Virus record (IMG/VR): IMGVR_UViG_3300008110_000026
Span: 1 to 64,000 of that record
Direction: 5' to 3' (one strand)
DNA: 64,000 nucleotides
Origin: a virus
In this document: positions 27,560 to 35,748 of the stretch, piece after piece
How the letters are laid out: every line of letters starts with the position of its first letter
How positions within the stretch are numbered: the stretch's first letter is position 1
Translations under genes and position numbers: made by a program
The notes under the pieces: generated by a model
Database searches by the model: none
What the model was told of the DNA's origin: nothing
Seen by the model: only the letters and a program-made list of their open reading frames with translations

Positions 27560-27715
27560 ATGACAGAGATGACCTGTAGTATGGGAAAAAATTTAGAATT
27601 TGGACAAGCCGCCCCAAGCTGGTCCAGCCCACCTTCACAAAAGAGCCACCTGGGTATGGAAGATTCACTCGAGCGAAAAAAATTTTTAAAGAGCCGATCC
27701 TATGACAAAGTCTAA
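27560..27715 (+). CDS. Possible small protein
   Basis: A 51-residue frame that starts on the base after the previous stop and ends 14 bases inside radical SAM B2. The product is Ser/Pro/Lys-rich without a domain. The tight fit between neighbours favours a coupled gene, but composition gives no further support, so it might be a leader only. Confidence 0.4.
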   Translation: MTEMTCSMGKNLEFGQAAPSWSSPPSQKSHLGMEDSLERKKFLKSRSYDKV

Positions 27716-28958
27716 TACATACTGTGCGCTACCATGGATACACTTGGGTACACACCCACATGGAGGGGTTACACCCTGCTGTATAAGTGATATGACCGCG
27801 GGTAAGAACCGTGCTCGTAACTATACTAACAGTAATGATCAGTTCCTTAACTTAAATGAACATAGTATAGATGCTCACATGAACAGTGATTACTATAAGC
27901 AAATAAGATTAGAAATGCTGCGTGGTCTCAAGCCCGCTGCATGTATGAGGTGTTATGATGAAGAAGCTAAGGGTATCGTATCAAAGAGACAGTACGAGCA
28001 AACGCAATATCCTGATCGTGATATTGGATGGGCTAGCAGTACTACTGCTGGTGATGGCTCTATTACTACCAGTCTTGAGTTTGTTGAGCTTCGTCTCGGT
28101 AATGTATGTAATGTTCAATGTCGTACATGTAATCCAGCAAGCAGCAGTAAATGGCGTCGAGACTATGAAGAAGTGGTTGAGAAGCTAGAGTTTGTTAATG
28201 ATGGCTATTCGTGGTTAGATCACAAGCGTGACTTTAAGTGGCCTGAAAATGATAGCTTCTATGAGGACTTGTATGAGTGTGCGCCTAGTATGCGTGTGCT
28301 GTATATAAATGGTGGCGAGCCTACATTAATTAAAGCACATTGGCGTTACCTGCGTAAGCTGGTAGAGTCGGGTCGCAGTAAGAATATAGTGTTATGGTAT
28401 AACATTAACATGACTAACTTGCCCGATGAAGCACGCGAACTGTGGAGCGAATTTAAAGAAACTCGACTGTGTGCTAGCATAGATGATCTAGATCTACGCA
28501 ATCATTACATACGCTATCCTACATTTTGGAGTGATGTTAAGACTAATCTAAACACAGTATTAGAGTGGAGTCGAGCTTGTCCCAGTATAGTTGTGCGTAT
28601 TACCACAACTGTTAGTGCATATAACTTCCCCTACTTGGATCTGTTTCTTAAATGGGCGCCCTGTCCAGTGGATCTAAACTATGTGTATGATCCTCATTAC
28701 TTGAGTCCAATGGTACTGCATCCTGATATACGAGCTCGTATATTTGATCGCTATAGGACTACCATGGGCAATGATCCTCATCTAGGGTCACTGTTAAGCA
28801 TGTATAACAACTGTGATTGGAACCCGGAACATTGGGCTCAATACTGCCGTTACAATCATGTACTAGACGCTCAACGCGGTGCTGTTACTTGGGATCGCGT
28901 GTATCCTGACATGGCTGCGCTGTGTGATCAGATGAACATTAAGTGGGATTATAAATAA
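27702..28958 (+). CDS. Radical SAM enzyme B2 (twitch-type group)
   Basis: A 418-residue protein related to B1. The N-terminus 'YCALPWIHLGTH' (Cys8), Cys26/27 in 'TPCCISD', then Cys81/84 in 'ACMRC' come before the radical SAM Cys 136, 140 and 143 ('VCNVQCRTC'); 'NGGEPTL' is at 203-209. The 'C(A/M)(L/A)PWxH' start is typical of twitch-domain radical SAM proteins. It begins after the small gene cassette and is followed after four bases by the next gene. Substrate is unknown. Confidence 0.87.
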   Translation: MTKSNTYCALPWIHLGTHPHGGVTPCCISDMTAGKNRARNYTNSNDQFLNLNEHSIDAHMNSDYYKQIRLEMLRGLKPAACMRCYDEEAKGIVSKRQYEQTQYPDRDIGWASSTTAGDGSITTSLEFVELRLGNVCNVQCRTCNPASSSKWRRDYEEVVEKLEFVNDGYSWLDHKRDFKWPENDSFYEDLYECAPSMRVLYINGGEPTLIKAHWRYLRKLVESGRSKNIVLWYNINMTNLPDEARELWSEFKETRLCASIDDLDLRNHYIRYPTFWSDVKTNLNTVLEWSRACPSIVVRITTTVSAYNFPYLDLFLKWAPCPVDLNYVYDPHYLSPMVLHPDIRARIFDRYRTTMGNDPHLGSLLSMYNNCDWNPEHWAQYCRYNHVLDAQRGAVTWDRVYPDMAALCDQMNIKWDYK

Positions 28959-28962
28959 GCAC

Positions 28963-30516
28963 ATGGACAGAATACAAACATTTTTAGACGTGTTGGCGCG
29001 GGAATACACCAACAATGGCTACGAGGGCCGCTACACACAGTTACTTAAATCAGCATTTGATCGTGGTTGGAACAGCTATAGCATGACCGCACAGTACGAG
29101 CCCTTGCTTATAGCCATAGAAGACATGCGCTATAATCCCGATGGCAGTCAGCGTTTGGGCATACCCAACGGCTGGCCCAAGGGCAGATTAGAACTACAGC
29201 AGTTTCTAGATGAAAACTGGGCTGTGGGTAACCAGGGTCAAATTTGGGATTTGCAGATTGTGGATCAGGTAGAAGCACTGGTAGCATCGGGTCGTATGCA
29301 CATGAACAGTTGGTTTATCACACAGTGGGACATGGAGAATCGCGAGCCTTTGGGTCACGCAGGTCGATTGGCTGCGCTGGATACTATACCCCAGGGTGAA
29401 CGCTATGTGTTTCCAATCAGCATCAACGGGTCAGCACACTTTGTTTTAGCCAGCGTACTGGATCGTGGTGTGTGGATTCCACAGCGTGTGGTAGAGGATT
29501 GCAGACAGGGCCTGGCTCGCATACTGTTTCATGAAGTATATGAGGGTCACGGGTTCAACGACACACATGTTAAAACATTCCTAGAATCCCACAGTCGTGC
29601 CTACAACATTCCCATGAACACCATGGCATTTATGGATGCTAACTTTCTCACACCTGCGCTACAAGCAGAATATGGCAGCGTGGGCTTTTACTATCCCTAT
29701 TGGGAGAATCATGTGGGCAGCGGACACGAATGGCATCATAACAATCGTGTTAAAGTAGACAGTCATATTAAACGATTGCGAGCAGGTGAATCTCGGCATC
29801 CCCACAACATCGTACATCTAAATCGTCGTCCTCGCTGGCATCGTAGTGTAAGCACAGCAGCCTGTTTCTATCGCATGAGTGATGCTAGTGTGCTGTGGAC
29901 CTATACTGAACCTCCCAATGACTGGACTGCGGTAGGACCCTATGCGGGCAACAATCTCCGGGGCGATCCAGATTGGGATGCAGAGCGTTTTGTTAATGCC
30001 AGCCGCGGTGAGGGTGGTTATCCTCCCATTATTGATGATGACTATTTGAGCATAATACCCAAGCTATACGATGTGGACTGCTCTGTAAACGACACATTCC
30101 TCAACTGTGATGTACAGTATCAGGGCGCTGTTAACTGGACCAACGAAACTATGTTTGTGGAACCTAACACAGTATTCTTCAGTGAAAAGACATTTAAGCC
30201 AATACTAGCAGCTCAGCCCTTTATACTAGCAGGTAATGCGGGCATGATGCGTCACTTACATGACTTGGGTTATAAGACTTTCCACCCCTATATTGATGAA
30301 AGCTACGACATGGAAACCAATCCCGCAAAGCGTATGAGCATGATATTAACAGAAGCAGAGCGTATAGCACGACTCAGCCCTGCCGAAATGCGAGTGTTTT
30401 TGAAGCGTGTTGCGCCCACGGTCATACACAACTATGAACTAATACAACGTCGCATGTTGGAATGCACACCTAAAACCAAGATCATCAACGACATTTATCA
30501 ATGGGTACACAGTTAA
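28963..30516 (+). CDS. Unknown protein sharing a C-terminal domain with the gene at 25441
   Basis: A 517-residue protein. Its C-terminal domain 'EKTFKPILAAQPFILAGNAG', 'LHDLGYKTFHPYIDESYDM' matches the gene at 25441. The N-terminal half has many Trp, Tyr and His residues ('GHEWHHNNRVKVDSHIKRL', 'MSDASVLWTY') but no recognised motif. It lies between a radical SAM gene and the SGNH array. A sugar-processing role is plausible by context only. The gene has no obvious ribosome site; ATG 28963 follows the previous stop by four bases. Confidence 0.65.
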   Translation: MDRIQTFLDVLAREYTNNGYEGRYTQLLKSAFDRGWNSYSMTAQYEPLLIAIEDMRYNPDGSQRLGIPNGWPKGRLELQQFLDENWAVGNQGQIWDLQIVDQVEALVASGRMHMNSWFITQWDMENREPLGHAGRLAALDTIPQGERYVFPISINGSAHFVLASVLDRGVWIPQRVVEDCRQGLARILFHEVYEGHGFNDTHVKTFLESHSRAYNIPMNTMAFMDANFLTPALQAEYGSVGFYYPYWENHVGSGHEWHHNNRVKVDSHIKRLRAGESRHPHNIVHLNRRPRWHRSVSTAACFYRMSDASVLWTYTEPPNDWTAVGPYAGNNLRGDPDWDAERFVNASRGEGGYPPIIDDDYLSIIPKLYDVDCSVNDTFLNCDVQYQGAVNWTNETMFVEPNTVFFSEKTFKPILAAQPFILAGNAGMMRHLHDLGYKTFHPYIDESYDMETNPAKRMSMILTEAERIARLSPAEMRVFLKRVAPTVIHNYELIQRRMLECTPKTKIINDIYQWVHS

Positions 30517-30517
30517 T

Positions 30518-31351
30518 ATGTGGCAACATCTAGTAACCAGTGGATGCAGTTTCAGTGATAACCTGCGTCCCCCCAATGGCGATCTTACTCGTTGGCCCAT
30601 GTTTCTCGCAGACTATACAGGTATGAAGCTGTATAACCGAGGACAGGGCAGCGCGGGCAATGATTGGATTGCAGACAGCACTATATATCAGCTTAGTGAA
30701 CTGTTAAACCAAGGCTGCAAACCCCAGGAAATCATAGCCATAGTTATGTGGAGCGGTATTGATCGCAACAGTATCTTTATCAGCAGCGATGGTACACCTA
30801 AATACGCGGATCTGCATGTGGAACAGTTTATGAGTAATCCCGCTAGTTTCACAGCTAATCCTGCTAATGAATACTATAATCCTCCCCGAGAAGGTTCAGG
30901 ATGGCTGTTAGGGTCTGCACATTGCAGTTTCCCCAACGATAACATACAGCAGTACAAGCAGCTATTGGTAGCTCGCTACTTAAATGACGAAGCATTAATG
31001 ATTCGCAGCCTAGATAATTGGTTAAAGCTGCAATGGTTCTGTGCTGCACGGGGAGTTAAGTTAGTTAATTTAACTTATATGAATATATGGCACTATCCAG
31101 GCTACGGTTATATCAGTGATAAAGATCAGACTTTAGAATCAATCCCCTATTTTTACGATCATTATGGTTCTAACATACAACACTTATACAGGGAATTAGA
31201 TCAAAGTCAATGGTTATTTTATGGTGATCGAGGTGGTATGTATGAATGGTGCAGAGCAGAAGGTCTGGGCTTTTACAGTGATCTCGTGCATCCCAGTATA
31301 GATAGTCATCGCAAGTTTGCAGAGGAGTGGCTATGGCCAAGAATATCATAA
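30518..31351 (+). CDS. SGNH-like hydrolase 3
   Basis: A 277-residue protein. The SGNH blocks are visible in order: 'SGCSFSDNL' (residues 8-16, Ser nucleophile in the turn), 'NRGQGSAGNDW' (oxyanion Gly/Asn), 'MWSGIDRN' and the terminal 'DLVHPSIDSHRKFAEEW' with the His. It starts one base after the previous gene and ends within the next SGNH gene (19-base overlap). First of three adjacent SGNH genes. Likely a cytoplasmic esterase or acyltransferase acting on a sugar; substrate unknown. Confidence 0.7.
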   Translation: MWQHLVTSGCSFSDNLRPPNGDLTRWPMFLADYTGMKLYNRGQGSAGNDWIADSTIYQLSELLNQGCKPQEIIAIVMWSGIDRNSIFISSDGTPKYADLHVEQFMSNPASFTANPANEYYNPPREGSGWLLGSAHCSFPNDNIQQYKQLLVARYLNDEALMIRSLDNWLKLQWFCAARGVKLVNLTYMNIWHYPGYGYISDKDQTLESIPYFYDHYGSNIQHLYRELDQSQWLFYGDRGGMYEWCRAEGLGFYSDLVHPSIDSHRKFAEEWLWPRIS

Positions 31352-32157
31352 AGCGTTTAGGCGTATGTGGGGACAGTTGGATGAGTGCTGTAAAGCCTCC
31401 CCGTGATGGTCACAGCAGACATTTCACACAGCAGATTGCTGAATATTTCGGTAGTGAATATGTAACATATGCTCGCGGCGCTTGTAGTAATCCCGTAATT
31501 AGACTGCAAATAGATGCGTGTATAGCTGCGGGCTGTGATTATGTTATAGTAAAAGATACTACACCAGATCGAGGTGAATTCCCCATTGGGGGCGGATATA
31601 GATTCAGAGATGGTATATTAAATGTATTATATCACGGTGATGATGTAAGCTGCGACAACAGTGACTTCAGCAGTATTGGTGTACAGCGTAATGCTAGTCT
31701 ATTAAGCAATACATATAATAACATAGTTAAAGATGATGGTAGTGTGTTTAAAGACCCCAACGGACAGTTAATGGCCAGTGATTATCACGGTTTTGATAGA
31801 TTAAGTAACGGACAAGTGGGTAACCTACACAAGTATATACTATACTATCACGAGACTAATTGGCGACTGCATCAGGACGCTTGGATATTGCGTGACGGAC
31901 TGCGAGCATTAGATGATGCAGGTATAGCCTATAGCTACATCAGCAGCTATACTTACGGTGTGGGACTATTTGAACAAAGCGAAAAGATTATATTACCCAA
32001 TAGTCCGCTTAATCCCGCACACAGTGACTATGAATGTGCAGAAGGTGATCCACGCGGCTTGCCCAAAGCTCGTTATCATACGCATGTAGAGGAACAGGAC
32101 GTGATAGCCAAAGCGTGGATAGATGTATTGCGAGGCAAGGGATATGGCAAAGTTTAA
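31333..32157 (+). CDS. SGNH-like protein 4
   Basis: A 274-residue protein. A GTG two codons upstream (31327) is also in frame, but ATG 31333 has AGAGGAG at the right distance. Block I reads 'LGVCGDSWMSAV' (Ser15), with 'YARGACSNPVIRLQID' as the Gly/Asn region. A C-terminal Asp/His is less clear ('RYHTHVEEQDVIAKAW'). It overlaps both neighbours. Probably a relative of SGNH hydrolase 3 with a diverged active site. Confidence 0.6.
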   Translation: MAKNIIKRLGVCGDSWMSAVKPPRDGHSRHFTQQIAEYFGSEYVTYARGACSNPVIRLQIDACIAAGCDYVIVKDTTPDRGEFPIGGGYRFRDGILNVLYHGDDVSCDNSDFSSIGVQRNASLLSNTYNNIVKDDGSVFKDPNGQLMASDYHGFDRLSNGQVGNLHKYILYYHETNWRLHQDAWILRDGLRALDDAGIAYSYISSYTYGVGLFEQSEKIILPNSPLNPAHSDYECAEGDPRGLPKARYHTHVEEQDVIAKAWIDVLRGKGYGKV

Positions 32158-32914
32158 AATACTAGTAGTAGGCGATAGTTTTGCACTATTAGATAAAAAG
32201 CACAGTCACTGGGCTCGATTATGGGCTCACAAGCTAAATGGTGAAACTGAGCATGTAGCAATGAGCGGCGGAAGTCATGTAAGCATAGTTAATCACGCTA
32301 TGGCAGTTAAACCCAATTTAAGTGAATATGCGGGCGTTATGTACTTTATTACGGATCTATTTAGACTAGAGGGTGTGGATCACAGTCAAAAGCCACCCGA
32401 TGCGCCCTACAGTGATCACAACGCTATAGATGCACTACTACGCTTAAATGACTATAAAGATGAACGTCACGATCGTGATTGGAATAATGCACTAGATTGG
32501 CAGCAGCGAGACCCACCTTTGGATTGGATACAGGCTTATAGCGGTTTTAGTGCTATGCCCACACTATACAGAGAACATCGTGTGCCCACTGCGCTATACG
32601 ATAATATCAGCTTGAGATGGCTAGCCACTGCTAATGCTACTGCACTACGCTACTACATACAGTTCTGTACTGCTCAGAATGTACCCTTTATCGGCATAAA
32701 CAGCGCATGGGAGCAGGGTATTGATGTAATTAAGAGTACTACACCCTATAACAGTTGGTTAATGACCACTACGGGAGAGCATCGCAGTTTGATCGCTTAT
32801 CATACCAGCAGCAGCAGTAATCACGTGGATATCGATACCGCAATGACTATGAGCAAGCGTTTCCATACTACTGCATACTCTGAGGGCTTGTTTCCCATTG
32901 CTATACAGAGTTAG
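32144..32914 (+). CDS. SGNH-like protein 5
   Basis: A 256-residue protein; the frame extends to ATG 32123 but ATG 32144 begins the fold at once ('AKFKILVVGDSFALLD', Ser12) and has AAGGGA upstream. 'HVAMSGGSHVSIVNHAMAV' supplies the Gly/Asn region. The C-terminus has 'SSSNHVDIDTAMTMSK' where His may serve the triad. It is the last of the three-gene SGNH tandem and overlaps the previous gene by 14 bases. Followed by the largest gap of this region. Confidence 0.6.
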   Translation: MAKFKILVVGDSFALLDKKHSHWARLWAHKLNGETEHVAMSGGSHVSIVNHAMAVKPNLSEYAGVMYFITDLFRLEGVDHSQKPPDAPYSDHNAIDALLRLNDYKDERHDRDWNNALDWQQRDPPLDWIQAYSGFSAMPTLYREHRVPTALYDNISLRWLATANATALRYYIQFCTAQNVPFIGINSAWEQGIDVIKSTTPYNSWLMTTTGEHRSLIAYHTSSSSNHVDIDTAMTMSKRFHTTAYSEGLFPIAIQS

Positions 32915-33203
32915 ATCACCAAGAACCGTCACGAATAGAAAGGCGGTAGGCTGTGGTGTTTTTACACCTGCGTGTTGAGCTGTATTTACAGTCAATTATA
33001 GTGTAATAAGATTGGATTACGCTCTAATAACTCTTATTTACTATGTAATTAGCTGTGCATTACGGGAGTTTAACTCTCAATTACACAAGTTATTTTTGCA
33101 TTTAAACGTGATAAAAATCAATTAAATGGGAAATAAATTGGTTTAATTTCAATATTAAATAATTAAGCTGAATAATTTCGCTAAGTAATACAAGGAGCAG
33201 ACT
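32915..33203 (+). other. Intergenic region (289 bases)
   Basis: No credible gene is seen on either strand. There is a short hairpin at 32955-32968 (GGTGT, TTTT, ACACC) without a T-run, and the right half is very A+T-rich. A ribosome site (CAAGGAG) at its end serves the next gene. A promoter here is likely by position but no clear -10/-35 or TATAAATA box was found. Confidence 0.5.
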
Positions 33204-33365
33204 ATGAGCGAACAGAATAAAAATGATTTACCGCAGAATTATGTGCCGCAGGATCAGGTGATTCCGCCCACACCCTTAGACAGTGATCTTACTCCTGAAG
33301 AGGAAGAAATCCTCAAGCGTAAGCTAGCAGAGCTACGTCGTCGAGACCCATTTATATACCGTTAA
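33204..33365 (+). CDS. Small acidic protein with a conserved C-terminal helix
   Basis: A 53-residue frame with a good ribosome site (CAAGGAGCAG, spacing 3-6). The first half is Asn/Gln/Pro-rich; the end 'LTPEEEEILKRKLAELRRRDP' then 'FIYR' is a charged helix. I recall similar C-terminal sequences in marine T4-like phage hypotheticals, but not a function. It is followed after one base by an SGNH gene. Confidence 0.65.
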   Translation: MSEQNKNDLPQNYVPQDQVIPPTPLDSDLTPEEEEILKRKLAELRRRDPFIYR

Positions 33366-33366
33366 T

Positions 33367-34068
33367 ATGCGATTAGTGTGCTTTGGAGATAGTTTTACTG
33401 CTAGTGCAGGTATACCCGCTGAGGATATTCTCTCGGGTCGTCCACCCAGTTGGATTGACTTACTGGCAGAGCGTTGGGGCTGCGCGGGCATTACACGGGG
33501 TATCAATGGAACGGGGCCTTTAGAGCTATTACATCAACTACAGAATTTTGGTGAATTTCTTCCGGGGGATCGTGTATTTTGTGCATTTAGCAGCGTTAAG
33601 CGTTTTTGTCTAAGTCCTTATACACCCACTATACATCATTTAAGTGAATTAGCAGATCCGCATGAACATTATAATAATAAAAATTCTGCTATGGTCACGC
33701 AGCGGGAAATAGATATGGCTATACCTAACGTTAGTCGAGCAGATATGCAGCGTATTATTCAAGCACATGGTTGGTATGAATTATTTCTAAATACTGAATA
33801 TCGTGAACGAAGTCTGCACTATGCAATATTCACGGCATTGGATGGTATAGCAGCAGCTAATCCACAAGCAGAGTTTTATGTGAAATATTGTTTTATTCAG
33901 GATTATGCTTTACATCGCGAGATGAATTTGCAGAGTAAATTCTTTAAATTATTAGAAGGTGATATGTTCAGCATCTGCGGCGAGCAAGAGGGCATGGACA
34001 TTACCAATCATTTTACTGTGGACAGCGTGGGGGATTTTGTGAATTATCTAGATGGAGCGATGCGATGA
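33367..34068 (+). CDS. SGNH-like hydrolase 6
   Basis: A 233-residue protein that opens directly with 'MRLVCFGDSFTASAG' (Ser9), a GDSx block I. 'GCAGITRGINGTGPLELLHQL' gives the Gly/Asn block and 'VFCAFSSVKRF' the next strand. A C-terminal Asp-x-x-His is not obvious ('GMDITNHFTVDSVGDF' contains a possible pair). It shares ATGA with the carbamoyltransferase gene and so is coupled to it. O-acyl removal or transfer on a sugar is the family expectation. Confidence 0.65.
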   Translation: MRLVCFGDSFTASAGIPAEDILSGRPPSWIDLLAERWGCAGITRGINGTGPLELLHQLQNFGEFLPGDRVFCAFSSVKRFCLSPYTPTIHHLSELADPHEHYNNKNSAMVTQREIDMAIPNVSRADMQRIIQAHGWYELFLNTEYRERSLHYAIFTALDGIAAANPQAEFYVKYCFIQDYALHREMNLQSKFFKLLEGDMFSICGEQEGMDITNHFTVDSVGDFVNYLDGAMR

Positions 34069-35579
34069 TAATTTGGGGTATCAGCAGCATGTATCACGAC
34101 GCTGCGCTGTCAGTATTGGATAATAATAAAATCCTATTTGCGGGTCACAGCGAGCGTTATAGTCGTGAGAAAAACGACGCATTTTTAAATCGCAAATTAA
34201 TTAATGCGGGCCTGGATGCAGGGTTTCCTGAGGTTATAGCACTACATGAAACTGCTTGGGCTAAACGATTGCGCTGTGCTTATAGCAGAGATTGGCAGGG
34301 TCTGCGTGAGCCCACACAAACTGATTGGATTCGTCGCTTTTATCCAGAACTGCGAGATGTGCCCATTGTAAACTATTGGCATCATCAAACACATGCGGCT
34401 GCGGGCGTTTTAACGTCAAAGTTTGATGACTGTGCTGTTATGGTAATTGATGCTATAGGTGAATGGGATACTGCTAGTATTTGGCACTGGCGTGATGGTA
34501 AATTGCGTAAGCTGCACAGAGTTCGCTATCCTCATAGTCTAGGACTATTTTATAGTGCTGTTACACATCGCGTGGGACTCAAGCCCAATGAAGATGAATA
34601 TATTTTGATGGGTATGGCAGCATATGGTAATCCTGATCGTGCGCGACAACTGAGCAGCGAAATTGATCGCGATTATTTTAAGAGTAGTGCTGGTCCTATG
34701 GCAGGTGCTCGTGCTGTGCTGACTCGTAAGAATCTACACAGGGGTTTAAGTCCCAATAGTTTCCCTGGCGTGGATCACTTTGACCTAGCATGGGCTGCAC
34801 AGGATCAAGTGGAACGACGAGTTATTGCATATGCAAATTATGCAAAACAATTAACAGGTTCAGACAATTTGGTATTCATGGGAGGGGTAGCCCTTAACTG
34901 TGTTGCCAACAGTAAATTGTTTGATGTATTCTCAAATGTTCACATCATGCCCAATCCGGGCGATGCGGGCAGCAGCTTGGGTGCAGCGGCTCTGCACTTA
35001 TATAACACATCAGGTAAGCATGTGGATTGGCGTGGTCCTTATTTGGGTCATAACATTCCAGGTGCATATCCTGTGAGCAGAGCCCTGCAGAGTTTGTCCG
35101 CAGGTGAAATATTTGGGATAGCAAATGGGCGAGCTGAATTTGGTCCCAGAGCATTGGGTAACCGTAGTCTATTAGCAGATCCACGAGGAGGTGACATTAA
35201 AGAACGAATGAACGCTATCAAGCAGCGTCAGCAGTTTCGCCCATTTGCACCAGTTATATTAGAAGAGCAAGCAGACAAGTATTTTGATATGCCTCAAAAG
35301 AATTTGGCTAGTCCCTATATGCAGTTTGTGGCTCGTTGTAAATATCCGCAGGCCTTCCCTGCTATTATACATGCAGACGGAACCAGCAGAGTACAAACAG
35401 TTAATCAACGTCAACACCCAGGACTGTATATGCTGTTGCGTGAGTTTTTCAAACGCACAGGCTGTCCAATGTTGGTGAATACCAGCCTTAATATCAAAGG
35501 TCAACCCATAGTGAATACTATAGAAGATGCGGCAGCATTTGCCAAACACTACGGCGTAAATGTACACACCCATGAATAG
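34065..35579 (+). CDS. Carbamoyltransferase (NodU/CmcH family)
   Basis: A 504-residue protein. The N-terminal 'WGISSMYHDAALSVLDNNKIL' and 'SERYSREKND', the central 'WHHQTHAAAGVLTSKFDDC' with 'VIDAIGEWDTASI', and the C-terminal 'GRAEFGPRALGNRSLLADPR' are the hallmark motifs of NodU-type enzymes, which have an N-terminal kinase-like domain for carbamoyl-adenylate and a C-terminal YrdC-like domain. They put a carbamoyl group on a hydroxyl of sugars or antibiotics using carbamoyl phosphate and ATP. Strong identification; acceptor unknown, but a glycan fits the context. Confidence 0.92.
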   Translation: MIIWGISSMYHDAALSVLDNNKILFAGHSERYSREKNDAFLNRKLINAGLDAGFPEVIALHETAWAKRLRCAYSRDWQGLREPTQTDWIRRFYPELRDVPIVNYWHHQTHAAAGVLTSKFDDCAVMVIDAIGEWDTASIWHWRDGKLRKLHRVRYPHSLGLFYSAVTHRVGLKPNEDEYILMGMAAYGNPDRARQLSSEIDRDYFKSSAGPMAGARAVLTRKNLHRGLSPNSFPGVDHFDLAWAAQDQVERRVIAYANYAKQLTGSDNLVFMGGVALNCVANSKLFDVFSNVHIMPNPGDAGSSLGAAALHLYNTSGKHVDWRGPYLGHNIPGAYPVSRALQSLSAGEIFGIANGRAEFGPRALGNRSLLADPRGGDIKERMNAIKQRQQFRPFAPVILEEQADKYFDMPQKNLASPYMQFVARCKYPQAFPAIIHADGTSRVQTVNQRQHPGLYMLLREFFKRTGCPMLVNTSLNIKGQPIVNTIEDAAAFAKHYGVNVHTHE

Positions 35580-35748
35580 AACGCAAAAATTAGTAGTTAA
35601 AGAACGCTGCCCTGTGTGTGCTGCTACTCAGGGCAAGCCACATGATCTTGGCTGCGTGTTTGGCAATGTTATTGCTGACTCACGATATTTAGAATCACAA
35701 TTAGACGAGCTGCTCAAGCAAGGCGGTCCCGTAGAATCTGATGTTTGA
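35572..35748 (+). CDS. Small Cys-containing protein
   Basis: A 58-residue protein from ATG 35572, which overlaps the end of the carbamoyltransferase gene (62 from ATG 35560). 'RCPVCAATQGKPHDLGCVFG' suggests a small metal-binding knuckle (CxxC then Cys, possibly with His). Overlap at both ends (8 bases with the following gene) supports coupling. Function unknown. Confidence 0.55.
   Translation: MNRTQKLVVKERCPVCAATQGKPHDLGCVFGNVIADSRYLESQLDELLKQGGPVESDV

Noticed and set aside
28950-28957. An exact TATAAATA before the gene at 28963
   Set aside because: It is made by the last codons and stop of radical SAM B2 (Tyr-Lys-stop) and lies only five bases from the next ATG, too close for a useful late promoter.
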